A DNA stretch of 64,000 nucleotides, taken from assembly GCA_964016985.1 (NCBI GenBank), contig OZ024833.1, positions 58,727,463 to 58,791,462 of the forward strand. The letters are read 5' to 3'. Positions 42,265 through 53,739 of the stretch are shown here, piece by piece. The notes beneath the pieces are model-generated. The model ran no database searches, had not been told where the DNA came from, and was given only the letters and a program-made list of their open reading frames with translations. Source of the stretch: Anodontia alba (Eukaryota; Mollusca; Bivalvia; Lucinida; Lucinidae). Numbering within the stretch: position 1 is the stretch's first letter; each line of letters opens with the position of its first letter. The position numbers and the translations under genes are program-made.

Positions 42265-42560
42265 TTCACCAGTTTGAGTAAAAACATATGTGAAAACGTG
42301 TAAACTGCTTGCCTTCTCTGGGTAATCTGGCTTCCTCAGTCTCAATGTAAATTGTTATAGTTGCTGAAGAGGGCAACAAATATATTTTGGGGGAGAGATC
42401 ATTTTCCTGTCCTTCAGAAGCTGGCATGAATATTATTGCTAAATGTTGCAAATATTCTCCTTAAAGAAGCGGTTCCCCTAAATACAGGAATGGACTTTTT
42501 TTACGAAATGGACGAAATGGAGTTTTTTTTTACGAAATGGAGCATTTTTTGTCCCTTTTT

Positions 42561-43590
42561 GCAACTTTTATTCTGTTTTCATGATTTCTATCATATCTGA
42601 CTGTAAAAAACAATATTAAGTATGATTTTGCTGTATTGGAATCATATTTTATATACAACAGAGAAAATATAGTTCCACGCCTTATGTGAAATCAGTGATG
42701 AAATGGAGTTTTATTTTACAAAATGGAGCATGTTTTTCCCCTTTTTGCAACTTTTATTCCGTTTTTATGATTTATATCATATCTGACTAAACAAGCAATA
42801 TTAAATATGATTTTTCTTTATTAGAATCATATTTTATAAACAACGGAGAGGAAAATATAGTTCCACTCCTTATGTAATATCCCTGACGAAATAGAGTCTT
42901 ATTTTACAAACTGTTTCCCCCTTGTTTGCAACTTTTATTCAATTTTCATGATTCATATCATATCAGACTACAAAACCAATATTAAACATGTTTTTACTTT
43001 ATTAGAATCATATTTTATAAACAATGGAGAAGATATAGTTCCACTCATGTAATATCAGTGATGAAATGGAGATTTTATTTTACGAAATGGAGCATGTTTC
43101 CGCCTTGTTTGCAACTTTTATTATAGTTTCATGATTTGTATCATATTAGACTGTAAAAAACAATATTAAACATGATTTTATTTTATTTGAATCATATTTT
43201 ATCAATAACAGAGAAGATATAGCTCCAATCCGTATGTAATATCAGTGGCGAAATGGAGTTTATATTTTACGAAATGGAGCATGTTCCCATTTGTTTGCAA
43301 CTCTTATTCTGTTTTCATGATTTATATCGGATCAGACAACAAAAGCAATGTTAAACATGATTTTGTTTTATTAGAATCATATTTTTATCAACTACGGAGA
43401 AGATATAGTTCCACTACTTATGTGAAATCAGTGATGAAATGGAGATATATTTAACGAAAAGGAGCATGTTTCCCCCTTGTTTGCAACTTACATAACTTAT
43501 ATCCTTTTCTTAATGGTTTATATCATATCTGACTATAAAGACAATATTAAACATGTTTTACTATACTGGAATCATATTCTATAAATAAAC
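42561..43590. repeat. 184-bp tandem array, six units
   Basis: Units are anchored by GCAACTTTTATTC at 42561, 42747, 42928, 43111, 43297 and a variant at 43483, so the period is 181-186 bp. Each unit contains a 'acgaaatggagcatg' copy of the subterminal motif of the enclosing element. Confidence 0.9.
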
Positions 43591-44063
43591 GTCAAAAAGA
43601 TTGCCTTTGGAAACAAAGAACACACTACAGATTAGAAAATGAGAGTATCGGTTTTATTGAGACTCTCCATAAGCAGTAATGAAGATTACAACACTGCCTA
43701 CGCCCTCTAGCGTATACATGAACAGAACTTCATTTTCAAATAAACCACAATAGGCCCAATGATCCCAAAGGAAATGAAACAGGAAATATTAAGAAGTTCA
43801 TAAAACAGGAAATATAAAGAAAAAAAAATGAATGAAAGTAGTTGCAGTCATGGTACCTAAGCCGTAATCCAAACTCATAAATCCATAAACGAATGACGAA
43901 TGAGAATGTTCAGACCAACAGACATAGACCCCAGAATAAAAGGTGTAATCAGGCGTCCGCAGATAGTAGCATTACTTGGTAAGCAAGCTTCGCCCACCAT
44001 GCCCATAGGCCTGAACGAAGGAAATACCGGTAGAAGCGTATGTCCGGGATTTGGGAAGTCTTC

Positions 44064-44585
44064 TTATGGCGCGTCACTGGCAAAAACATCAGAAACAATT
44101 CTGGAAACTGCCACATTGTAGGGATTGACCAGATCATGGTGTCTCCCAAAGAACTTCTTAAGTGTTGCTACCAGTTTGGTTTTTTGATACCCCTGGCTCA
44201 ACAACTTTGTAGTGAGCATTTTCTAAAGCTCCATGAAGTCCTGATAATTTGAATAGGTTCTGGCATAATGGGTTAACTGTGAAACGTAAACGCTGTATGC
44301 TGGTGCAGATGGGATATTACTGCTCAGGAATGGAAAGTTAACAATGGGAAAATTGAAGTCATCCCGTTTGTCGTAAAGCCTAGTAGTAAGCTTTCCACTG
44401 TCAATGTAGAGATAACAATCCAAGTATGAGGAGGAGGCTGCAGTCTCCATTGTTTCCTTTATTTCAAGTTCATGTGGACAGATGAATTCTAAATACTCTG
44501 CAAATTTTGAGTTTTTCAGAGACCATATATCATCCATATATCTGTAGGTGAAACTGAATTGTTGTGCGAGGTATTTCTTTGAAAA
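44064..44585 (-). pseudogene. Reverse-transcriptase C-terminal fragment with YMDD box
   Basis: On the minus strand the frame begins QQFSFTYRYMDDIWSLKN, containing the RT active-site YMDD. It runs through ETAASSSYLDCYLYIDSG, KLTTRLYDKRDDFNFPIVNF to YSNYQDFMEL and an in-frame TAG (about 44235). It then continues LTTKLLSQGYQKTKLVATL and DVFASDAP to TAA at 44064-44066. The sequence is typical of a retroelement common in molluscs, but I could not place its clade. It is 5'-truncated, and 43600-44060 is probably its 3' UTR. Confidence 0.7.
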
Positions 44586-45539
44586 AGAAAAATAGCGTCA
44601 ACTATTTCAACATGCGAAAAATTATAACTGTATTAAAAACACCCTAACTAGATTATCGACACGGGTCATGTCATAAGGGTGATTAAACAGGTGACTGGAT
44701 TGTCACACCTAACTGATCACCACGCTGTCTCGTATGATATCGGTTATTGACTTAATCATTAACTGCATTAAAGACACAGTGATTGAATAATATTAATTGG
44801 ATTATCAACACGGGTCATCTCATCAGGCTGATTAAACAGGTGTTACGGGTAAATGGATTATCACACCTACCTGATCGCATTTTGTTTTTTTGCGAAATGC
44901 ACTAAGTCGTTTTTGTACTTAAGCCAGAGGTTATGTACATGAAATGCACTGACACTGATCAGATTGCGCAGATGCTATATCAATTTAATAATTATCATAT
45001 TTTTTATACTTCATTCCTTTCATTTGGAACACGGTATTTCAAATATTTAATTCAGAAAAAAATGCCAGTTTGCTCAGTTTTGCTTACTTCTCAAAACATC
45101 GCGTTGCATATAAAAGAAAGGAAATATAGTATACATTCTCAGATACATATCCGAGTCGAAAATTCTTCATTTTCCTTATTTGTTCTTTGATAATTAAAAA
45201 AAAAAAAAAAAAAAAAAAGCAATTGCATATATATCTATTTCGTAAAAATCCCCATTTCGTTAAAAACCCATTTCGCCATGTAAAAAAAAAAATCCGTTAA
45301 TAATACAATTCTTACCCAATTCGCTTCTATCAATCAGAATATCAGATAAAATATGTCATTTATGTTAATTGTTCTTCCATAATTAATGAAAAAAAAAAAC
45401 AAAAAAAAAAAACACTAGCAATAACATACAGGTTTGTAATAAATATTTTGTGTGGCTCCATTTTGTAAAAAAAATCTCCATTTCGTCCATTTCGTAAAGA
45501 AAAACTCCATTTTGCTAATTAGGGGAACCCTTAAAGAAG

Positions 45540-46168
45540 ACCACTTTGAATATGGCATACGGAATCAAATATATCAAATATATATATTTAATTTGAGTAT
45601 TTAGACACCGTTGCTTTCATGGGTTTCATACGAGCAGTATAATGATTGCTCCCTATAACTGCTAGCTATATACGATAGCCATATAAGAGCAGCCAACCAA
45701 TCTCGTATCACAGAGGATATACTTTTAGAGAGACAGTGTCTCTGAATTTGTGGACATGTGTATTTTAAAGATAATTCTATGAAAGGTTAATTGCATGCTA
45801 AAGATGATTACAAATGAATAGTCGCAAAAGTTAACCAGATTCAAGGGCAAATCATTTTACGGCGTGACTTACAGGGAAGCATCAAAACATGAAATAGCTA
45901 AAACATACTGTCGAAATACTGTTTCACAAATAGCTTTGAGAGTTATTTTATTTGAATCAACTTTCATGCCACCGTTTGCGAAATGCGGGCAAGTACATTG
46001 AGGAACTCCTTAGTTTTCATTAGAAACAAATGAAACTTAAAAAAAATTACCTTTTAGTCAAGAAAAATAACTTCGCTTCTTCTTAAAAACGATAAAAATC
46101 TCTTCACGCAATGCAGCCTTGGTAGGTTCCACTGCGTGAGAAAAATATACAATTTCCGACGCTTTATC
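45540..46168. other. No gene seen
   Basis: AT-rich spacer between the 3.06-kb element and the piggyBac element, with no recognised repeat or reading frame. Confidence 0.4.
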
Positions 46169-46172
46169 TTAA

Positions 46173-48586
46173 CTCTTTCCCTACGACTGCCGCATAAATG
46201 CGTCATGAAGATAGCCGGTAGTATCCTTAGTCACGCATATAAGCGTCGGTATTGGTCTTTAGCCGAACCTTACTGATGCATATAGGCGCTTCATTTATTG
46301 ACCGTCAATATCGCAGAGGCGCATCAATGCGCAATGTTAGAGGTTGTTTGATTGGCTTTGAAATAGGGATTTTCCGAAATTCTTATAAAATGAACCAATG
46401 AAATTTTAGTTTACGGAAGGCTAGAAAATGTCTGTGTTTGGAATTACTGCAGAGTAATGGCGTAGAATAACATAAACAATGCTGATAATTGGGTAAGTTT
46501 TTAGTGTTTCTGACCTCTGTAGTTAGAGTTCGTAGTAGTAAGACAAAGAAATGGCGGAGAGTGATGTTGAAAGCGATTTCGAAGGCTTTGATTCGGAAGA
46601 CATCGAAAATGCCGATGTCAGAAGCATTGGAAGTGACATTTCAGTGTCAAGCGTATCTTCCGACGAGAGTGACAGTGATGAGGAAGACCGTCAGAACATT
46701 CAGTGGTCGAGAATTCTGAGGCCTCCAGAAGTAGAGGAGTTTACAGAAGATACTGGGGCTTCTTTTGTTCTGGATGGAAACTGCACAGAGCTGGATTTCT
46801 TTTTGAAGTTTCTACCCTTGACATTTATAGACCGCATTGTGCAGGAAACAAATGCATATGCAGCAAGATGCATCCAGGAAAAAGCTGACAGTCTGTGGTA
46901 TGGCACCAACAGATCAGAAATGATGGCATATTTTGGGCTGATGGTTGTTATGTCCATCATTTCAGTTCCAAGCTATACATTAGCTTGGAAGTCTGTCTGG
47001 CCTTTTGCCATACCTGGTATCGCAGAAGTAATGACAAGGACCCGGTTTGAGAAGCTCTCAAAATATTTCCACTGCAATGACACCTCAGCAAACCCACCCA
47101 GAAGACAGCCAGGTCATGACCGCCTTTGCCATGTTCGACCGGTTATAGATGTCCTGTCACAGACATGCCTCAACAACTATAATCCTCCTCGTGAACAAAT
47201 TGTTGATGAAGGGATGATTGCATATAAAGGAAGGCTTTCTTTCAAGCAGTACCTCCCAGCCAAACCGACCAAGTTTGGGATCAAGGTCTGGGAACGAGCA
47301 AGTCCTAAAAATGGGTATGTTCATGAGTTCCAGATTTACACCGGTTCCAAAGATGGGAGGCAACCTGAACAGGGATTAGGTGCAAGAGTGGTTAAAGACC
47401 TTACCGACAAATTAAAGGGAAAAAAACATCATATCTACATGGACAATTTTTTTTTTGTCCTGAACTTTTTGATGATCTTCAGAAGGACAAAAATTACTGC
47501 ACAGGGACAGCGAGACTTAACCTGCGAGTAATGCCAGAAGCCTTGAAAACAGCCAGGCTAAAAAACAGAGGGGACATGCAGGTCATGCAGAGAGGAAACT
47601 TGACAGCTTATGCATGGAAAGACAAAAAGATTGTTACATATCTTTCTACCATTGCAGATCCTTTGCAAAACAAAGTCATGAGGCGCAAACAGAAAGATGG
47701 CAGCGTGAAGGAGGTTCCCTGTCCTATGGTTGGAGAATCCTACAACAAGTTTATGTTTGGCGTAGACATTGCAGACCAAAAGCGTATGCAGTATTCTACA
47801 TGTCGCAAGGCACTGAAATGGTGGAAGTATATATTTTGGTTTTGTTTTGATTTGGCTGTTGTTAACGGATTTATCTGTATGAAAGAGTCTCCCAATCATG
47901 TCAAACACACTCGTTATGGAAAAGAGGTTGCCCGAACTCTGCTGGAGTTCCGCATGAATCTTGGACAAAAATTAATTGGGACTTTCAAGGGCTTGCGCAA
48001 ACGGAAAATACCGCCAACGACAGACAACTGTGGAAATGCTCACTGGCCATCAAAATTCCCCAAGCGTGGTAGATGCAAGCTTTGTGCACAGGAAAAGAGA
48101 CGTCACGAGGTATACCTTGGATGTACCCAGTGCAGTGTACATTTATGTGTAGACCATAACTGTTTTTTCCGTTATCATCAGCAAATGTAAACACTGAGAT
48201 CCATGTCTGTAAATAGTGTAAATACTGGTAACTGACAATGATTGTTGTAAAAAAAGTTGTTATTTTGAGGTGTATATAGTGCTTATGAAAAATATCAAGG
48301 TTCTGCTACATTTGGAAGGATTTCAAAGGAATTAAATGACAATAAAGACTTGGTAAGTCAAATAATTATTTATTTAATTACATCTTAAGACAACAAAACA
48401 AAAAACAAATAAATTGAATAAATCAAACAACTCAACAAAACAAGTAAAACAAATGAACATAACAGTTGGAAACTTTTCTGCTGTCTGCTGATTGCTCTGG
48501 TATTCTACCTATAGACTAGCATCAGTAATCTGCTTGCTGCACTGCTGTGGTAGTGACTCATAACAGCAGTTCTAGTAGGGAAAGAG
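46173..48586 (+). mobile_element. piggyBac transposon, nearly intact
   Basis: TTAA lies at 46169-46172 and 48587-48590. The ends are CTCTTTCCCTACGACTGC and, inverted, CTCTTTCCCTACTAGAACTG, sharing 12 bases exactly and then GACTGC/AACTGC after a 3-base gap. The left subterminal region repeats GCATA.A.GCGTC-like motifs four times (46190-46345). A single transposase gene fills the interior, and an AATAAA lies near 48341. Confidence 0.92.
46551..48190 (+). pseudogene. piggyBac transposase with one frameshift
   Basis: The ATG at 46551 opens an acidic N-terminus (MAESDVESDFEGFDSED), followed by the DDE_Tnp_1_7-type core. Two catalytic Asp are in IVDEGMIAYKGR (residue 219) and HIYMDNFF (residue 298). 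The third is in FMFGVDIADQKRMQYS, encoded in the next frame (47531-48190). That frame also ends with the Cys-rich finger CKLC...CTQC..HLC..H. The shift is in a T10 run at 47447-47456, where the family expects ..DNFF.PELFDDL. Without it the protein would be about 545 residues, a normal length. The enzyme excises and integrates DNA at TTAA without footprint. A single homopolymer defect may be recent or a sequencing error. Confidence 0.9.
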
Positions 48587-48599
48587 TTAAAGCTCACTA

Positions 48600-49980
48600 A
48601 AGCGGTTGATATGTTCGTTTCACCTTTTGGTTATGAAAACTGAAGTAGGTAAAAAAAACAACAACTTTTGTTGACAAACGGGAACAGGCTGCAGTATTAA
48701 AGGTTTTTAAGTATTTAAATACTGATTTTGGTGAAAATTACCTTTGTTACTCATTAATTATATATAAATCTATTATTTCCTATGTTATATTAGGACATAC
48801 ACTCCGTGAAAAGTGGATTAATGCATGAAAAGTGAATCACTTTTCCGCTGCATCGTAACGGAGATGGTAAGGAATTACTACCAAGTCGACGAAGGAAGAC
48901 GAAGGTAGTAATATTATTTCTAGTTCGACAGTCCGTTGAAACACCTCAAACCACCTTTATATGGATGGAAAGGGTAGTGTAAGGTAGACTAGGATATAGT
49001 AGGGTGGACAATCATCTTCATTTATACACTAAACATGTTTAAATCTATTAAAGCACACCCAAAATATCCCAAACCACTTCACAAACGCAAAAGCTCCTTA
49101 ATATAATCTGGAGGTGTGACTAAGACTTGTTACCAAATAATATAAATGTTTAAACCAATATTAAATGGCAACCTTAACCAGCCTCTTTTTTCTTTTTCAA
49201 TCACACATGGTTTGTTTTTCAAATGATTTCAGGAATGTTGCTTAATATAATCTGCGTCATGTCACGTTAACCTAAGGATAAAATTTTATCCTTAGTTTCC
49301 AGCTGGTACAGCACAAGGACAACTTAGCAGACTGATAGATGTCCTTGTGGCTCGTGGAGGTGTGACTAGGACTTTTTGCCAAATAATATCATTGTATATT
49401 TCAATATTAAATGACAACCATTGTGCTCATGTGGCATAGTAGGTTTTGATGTGCTCTGGCACATTTGTGATTTTGACATTCTTACAGCACATTATTTTAC
49501 TAGAGTAATGGGTCCAAAAAATGCTCACGGAAAACAATGGAGACCCTGATCAGACTCCTCCTAGAGGACTCAGGAGAGAAAAAAAAGCTATGTCAGTTTA
49601 TAAAATATCAGATATCTTCTTTTATTATTATTATTAAAACATTAATATAGTCGGATGAACGAATGGATGAGTGAATGAAGGAGAGGATGAGTAAAAAGAA
49701 TGAAAGAAAAATGCAGGAAATGAACATCCTTGTATCGGTGGTAAGTCATAATTATTGGCGCCTCCCTTTTTGACCATCCAAGACAAACCGGTGGCAATTC
49801 TTTAATCTATTGTTGTTTCTTCCGATTGATAATCCAGTTAACATGACACCTGTGTCTATTCATTCTTGTAATTCAGTCAGCACCTTTTTGTATAATTAAT
49901 TAATCATTAGTACTTGTTAATCACGGTTATAATTGCTGATTGAATATCGTCTTTAACACTTTAAATAATTGACACGATAT
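48600..49980. other. No gene seen; candidate location of PYM1 5' exon
   Basis: No reading frame with recognisable product. A short ATG-containing stretch with donor-like sites near 48870-48910 does not match the phase required by the next PYM1 exon. Imperfect repeats 'tggaggtgtgactaagac' and 'ccaaataatat' occur twice (49110, 49350). Confidence 0.35.
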
Positions 49981-49983
49981 GAC

Positions 49984-50160
49984 CTTCCGCTGATTCAAGA
50001 AGGGCATTTGTCAGTTTCTGGTGAAAGAATGTACACAATACTGGTTAACTGCTTAGAGGACTAAGCCTGCCCAGTAAATGTGTGGTTAGGTAAACTGACC
50101 GTGCTCAACATGGCCCTATTGGGTTGACTGGGCCGTAAAACATCAACACAAACAAACAAA
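49984..50160 (+). mobile_element. SINE, 5' truncated
   Basis: It begins within the body ('ccttccgctgattcaagaag') and runs to the full tail 'gggttgactgggccgtaaaa', 'catcaacacaaacaaacaaa'. The AAAC-type tail repeat is preserved. Confidence 0.8.
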
Positions 50161-50270
50161 TGATCAATCTTTCTTCCATGTAAATCTTCATAAGTAAATT
50201 GGTTATTATTATTGTTTGCACAAAGAAAGAGAAAAAGCAAAAAGAAAAATTTATTAAAAAATAAATAAAT

Positions 50271-50405
50271 ATGCAAAAAGACAGTGTACGGTGACATATG
50301 CAGCGTCTTTTGACATCTTAAAAAAAATAATTAAAAATAAATAATTAATTAAATAAATATGCAAAAAGACAGTGTACGCTGACATATGCAGCGTCTTTTG
50401 ACGTC
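50271..50405. repeat. Two-copy tandem repeat, 85-bp spacing
   Basis: 'atgcaaaaagacagtgtacg' and 'tgacatatgcagcgtctttt' occur together at 50271 and 50357, with AT-rich spacer between. Confidence 0.85.
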
Positions 50406-50870
50406 TTCAAAATATCCATTATCCTTTAATCCTTTAGTGGTTTTCCATATTTCTGCTTCAATGTTATATACCTCAGTTATAAGAAAAAAAGTTTTTTAGG
50501 GCTTTAATATTTCTAAATAGGGTATTATCCCCAGGTGTTATCTGTTATAATATTGAGATTTCCATTGCTCAGCTGTGGTGCCAGTTTCGATGTTCTATTT
50601 TGATAGGAACCTCAATTTTTATTCATAATAGGTGTTACTTTGATGTTTATACCAAATATTTAGTGTAATCTTAATGTCAGTTGATACTTTTTGGTAGAAT
50701 AAAGCGCCTTATCAAGAGCTATGTTAGGCATGCAAGTTTCCATCCGTTCATTTGCCATTCATTTGTTCACGCATGTACTTACATATATATGTCCACCCTA
50801 GGGTTCACCCAGAATGAAGTCTACAAACTCAAACTTTACAGTAAGTTTCATTTTTTTTTGTCAACTTCAG

Positions 50871-50967
50871 GTGAGGCATTCATTCCAGCCAGTCAGAGGC
50901 CAGATGGGTCATGGAGAAAACCGCGCCGTGTCAAAGATGGTTACGTCCCTCAAGATGAAGTTCCTGT
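50871..50967 (+). CDS. PYM1: PYM1, Mago-Y14 binding exon
   Basis: Acceptor 'tgtcaacttcag', donor 'CCTGT|gtaagt', 97 nt. It starts with the last two bases of a Gly codon and ends two bases into Val. [11 protein letters not shown] and DGYVPQ(D/E)EVPV are hallmarks of the family. Confidence 0.92.
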
Positions 50968-52165
50968 GTAAGTTTTTGACCGGTTTTCAGTACAGTAAAT
51001 GTCCTAAAATTTCGTACACCAAATGTTCTGACAAAATAGTATATGCAAACAGTGTAGACCCAAATCAGACTGCTCCTGAAGGAGCAGTCTGATCAGGGTC
51101 TACACTGTTTGCCATTCCACCAAGTATTTTAAGAAACAAGTGCATAGAAAGCAAAATTTAGGCCAGAAAAAAGGTATGGAATAAAGAGTTCAAAATTTTA
51201 GGACATTTACTGTAAACAACAAACTTATGATATTATTCACATATTTTTCATCATAAAATTATCTGTCAGTGATAGAAAAAAAAAAATTAATACTAGAATA
51301 ACTCAGTTTTTAAACGTTTCAGCTTTATTGCCTTCAAATTAACAGCCATTCTTCTGCAGACTTACTTTGGTTCATACTTTCTATCGAAGAAATACTCTGT
51401 TATATGCATTCTTTATTATATGAAGGCATTAAAAGGTTTAAATACTGTCAGAGTTAATGTATTTTTTTTTTTCCTAATTTGGCCATAAAAAAAGGGTAAG
51501 AGAAAAGTCCAGGCAGTGCCACAATCACAAAACGCAGTCCTTCCCAGATACCAAGAGGAAGAGGAAACAGACAAAACCAAACAAGCGCAAATCGAATAAC
51601 GTACGAAAAGCACCAAGACTAGCTCTCTTTTCCCCAAGCGAGGTAATCACATTGCTAAAAGGACTGAAAAACACAAGAACAAAATAACACAAGGCAAGAC
51701 ATAAAACAAATCGCCTCGTAGAAAAAACCACAAAGCAACAAAGAATAAGAATAACGCAGGGACCACCAATGAAGTCGTGTTACAGGTACTCATAAGAAGC
51801 AACTTGCTGACACATTCTGATGTGTACCCATAGACTGTTTAGATAGGGAAATGGAGATTATCATCAGATCCACCTTCTTGACAAGTCATCATTCTCTGAT
51901 AAAGATGTCCCCCAACCATGGGGGAGGGGGACATAGGACTGTGGATATACCATGCCCGACTTGTCCAACTTGTCCCATTTCCCTGAGGACAAGCAAGAAA
52001 TTTCAGTTTACTTGTCCTAGGACAAGGACTTCATAGCTCCAGCTAAAACAAGTATCCAGCTTATTATAAATATATTTTTTCTTATTTCTCAAAGAAAACA
52101 TGCTGTGGCTACTCATTAGAAGCGCCTCACTGAGGCGCTTCTATTGAGTACCCACAACACATGTT

Positions 52166-52198
<33 letters not shown>

Positions 52199-53548
52199 AG
52201 AAATAAGAAAAATGTCACTTTTCGGGCAAGTAAATTTTGGTAGGACAAGTAAATTTTGACTATTTACTTGTCCGTGGACAAGTAATAAAATTTGATTTTG
52301 GTGCGGATCCTGTTGGCATTGGCTTCACACTTTCTTGTCTTCACAATATCTTGTGAACCAGCTGTTGGATTCTTACCAAATTTTTGTGGATATATAATTG
52401 GGACATAACTAAGAACTGAATAGATTTTGGTGACCTTGATCAAATTTTCATGGTCACAGCAGTAGAAAAACTGAAAATTCACAGTTGGGGGACATCTGTT
52501 TTCTCTGAAAACACTGTTACTAGTTTATTTAATCTCTTCATGAAAACATACATTGTGACATTGTGTATGCATTTAATAGAAAGACCATGCCAAGTGGCAT
52601 CTAAAGAATACTCACTATACAATGTATGCATTGTTTTTGAGAACTGGAGAAAATCATCGTAAATTTACTACCAATAATGCCTCTAAATGGTAGGCATGCT
52701 GGAAAAAAATAACAGCAAACAACACTTTGAAATATTCTTCTTTTTCTCAAGAAAATGCAGTCTCATCAGGGTCTACACTGTTTGCCACTCATCCAGCAAT
52801 TTTGAGACATAACATTGGGTAGTAAATTGTGCTTGCTCAAGTTTTAGAACAAGTATGGTAAAGAGTTGAGGTGTCGGAATACTTAATATGGTAAATACAG
52901 TAGGCATTGATATTTCATGCAAATTGTCTGAAATGCCAAAGACTATTTTCTGGGAAAAATAAGAAAATGTCATGAGTTTGTCATCTGCTGCAATTTTTAC
53001 CTAGCCTGCTAAGCATTAACAAATCGTCCAGTTGTTTTATTTGTTTTAGATATGAGAACAAAGGAATGCAGTGGTTAAAAAGCAAGCCGACCCTGCCGCC
53101 AGGTTTGAACCCCGAAGATGCTGAAACCAGCAAACCTAAAACAGCTGACTCTATGGCAGGTATGTCGAAGGCGGCAAAGAAGAATGCAAAAAGAAAGGAA
53201 AAGAAGAAACAGCAAGGTGCTGGTGAGAAAAATGTGAACAGTGTAATAGATTCTATGGCAGAAGCAAAAATTAGCTCAAATCAATCTGATAAATCTAGGT
53301 TAGGTATTGACCAATCAGATGCTTCTAAACATGAAACTGGCAAGTCGGACTCTGCTGGTGGAGAAAGGGCAGAGGCAGTGAAGAAAATAAGAAACTTAAG
53401 AAAGAAGTTGAAACAGATTGAAGACTTGGAGAAAAGAATACAAAGTGGTGAACTTCAAAAGCCAGAAAAAGAACAGTTAGAAAAAATATCTAAAAAAGAA
53501 TCAATTTTAGCAGAGATTGAAGATTTAGAATTGGATCTTGATGATTGA
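50871..53548 (+). CDS. PYM1: PYM1/WIBG, exon junction complex disassembly factor (5' exon missing)
   Basis: Two exons are seen: 50871-50967 and 53050-53548, joined in phase across GT..AG (GT|A gives the Val of EVPVYENK). The first encodes the Mago-Y14-binding motif: [30 protein letters not shown]. The second continues [20 protein letters not shown], a Lys-rich stretch ([13 protein letters not shown]) and a charged coiled coil (about the last 60 residues) that in known PYM proteins contacts the 40S ribosome. The acidic end is ELDLDD. PYM binds Mago-Y14 in the cytoplasm and removes exon junction complexes from mRNA. Family proteins are about 200 residues; these exons give about 197. The missing part should be a short ATG exon ending one base into a Gly codon. 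The intron contains an M5 MITE 25 bp past the donor, an R1 repeat and an M2 MITE. Confidence 0.9.
50993..51212. mobile_element. TA-flanked MITE with CAGTAAATGTCC ends, reference copy (family M5)
   Basis: TA is at 50991-50992 and 51213-51214. The ends are CAGTAAATGTCCTAAAATTT and exact inverse over about 19 bases. The core hairpin is GCAAACAGTGTAGACCC, AGACTGCTCCTGAAGGAGCA and inverses. Tc1/mariner-like target choice. Confidence 0.85.
51490..51790 (-). repeat. Repeat R1, older copy
   Basis: The minus strand matches the R1 copies at 35236 and 37990 ('ttctacgaggcgatttg', 'cctcgcttggggaa', 'gcactgcctggacttttctc') with scattered differences. It lies in the PYM1 intron, antisense to the gene. Confidence 0.8.
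52070..52215. mobile_element. M2 foldback MITE with T33 insertion
   Basis: Arms CATGCTGTGGCTACTCATT, AGAAGCGCCTC and inverses. A T-run of about 33 separates the right arm from its usual 'gagaaataag' flank. Confidence 0.7.
52700..53020. mobile_element. Chimeric M3c/M1 MITE remains
   Basis: M3c-like ends ('gcaaacaacactttgaaata..ttctc' and 'catctgctgcaatttttacc') surround an M1 right half ('ggtctacactgtttgcc' to 'atggtaaatacagta'). It lies just before the last PYM1 exon. Confidence 0.5.
53050..53548 (+). CDS. PYM1: PYM1, last coding exon
   Basis: Acceptor 'ttatttgttttag' then ATATGAGAAC. 499 nt including TGA at 53546-53548. The ATG at 53066 inside YENKGMQ is internal and not a start. Confidence 0.92.
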
Positions 53549-53739
53549 TAGAGGCTAAACATGTGTCAAGTGATTGTGCCCACAAAATAGAGATATGGAT
53601 TCATCTGACATTAATTCTTATACCCTGTCACATCATAGTAGTGTTGGGAACTGGCCAGAATTTCATAGTAGATCATCAGTTTTGTAAAATTGTCTGATCA
53701 TCGGCTAATAGTCGATGTAGATAATATATTTTTAGCTTT

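Larger units (their letters stand above)
42470..45530. mobile_element. 3.06-kb inverted-repeat transposon with 9-bp target duplication
   Basis: Perfect direct repeats TTAAAGAAG flank it (42461-42469, 45531-45539). Its ends are GGTTCCCCTAA and inverse, followed by shared subterminal TTTACGAAATGGACGAAATG. The 9-bp duplication and repeat-rich subtermini are typical of MULE-like elements. No transposase is present. It contains a 184-bp tandem array, an unrelated reverse-transcriptase fragment on the minus strand and a 150-bp duplication (44651-44720 and 44801-44875). Confidence 0.82.

Noticed and set aside
41986..42303. Pro/His/Gly-rich frames on both strands
   Set aside because: They are products of poly-C and (CA)n tracts.
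44030..44050. PYM1 first exon ending NEGNT-G before 'gtagaag'
   Set aside because: The phase would fit, but the donor is weak, the position is antisense to a retroelement fragment, and the peptide lacks the family's start pattern.
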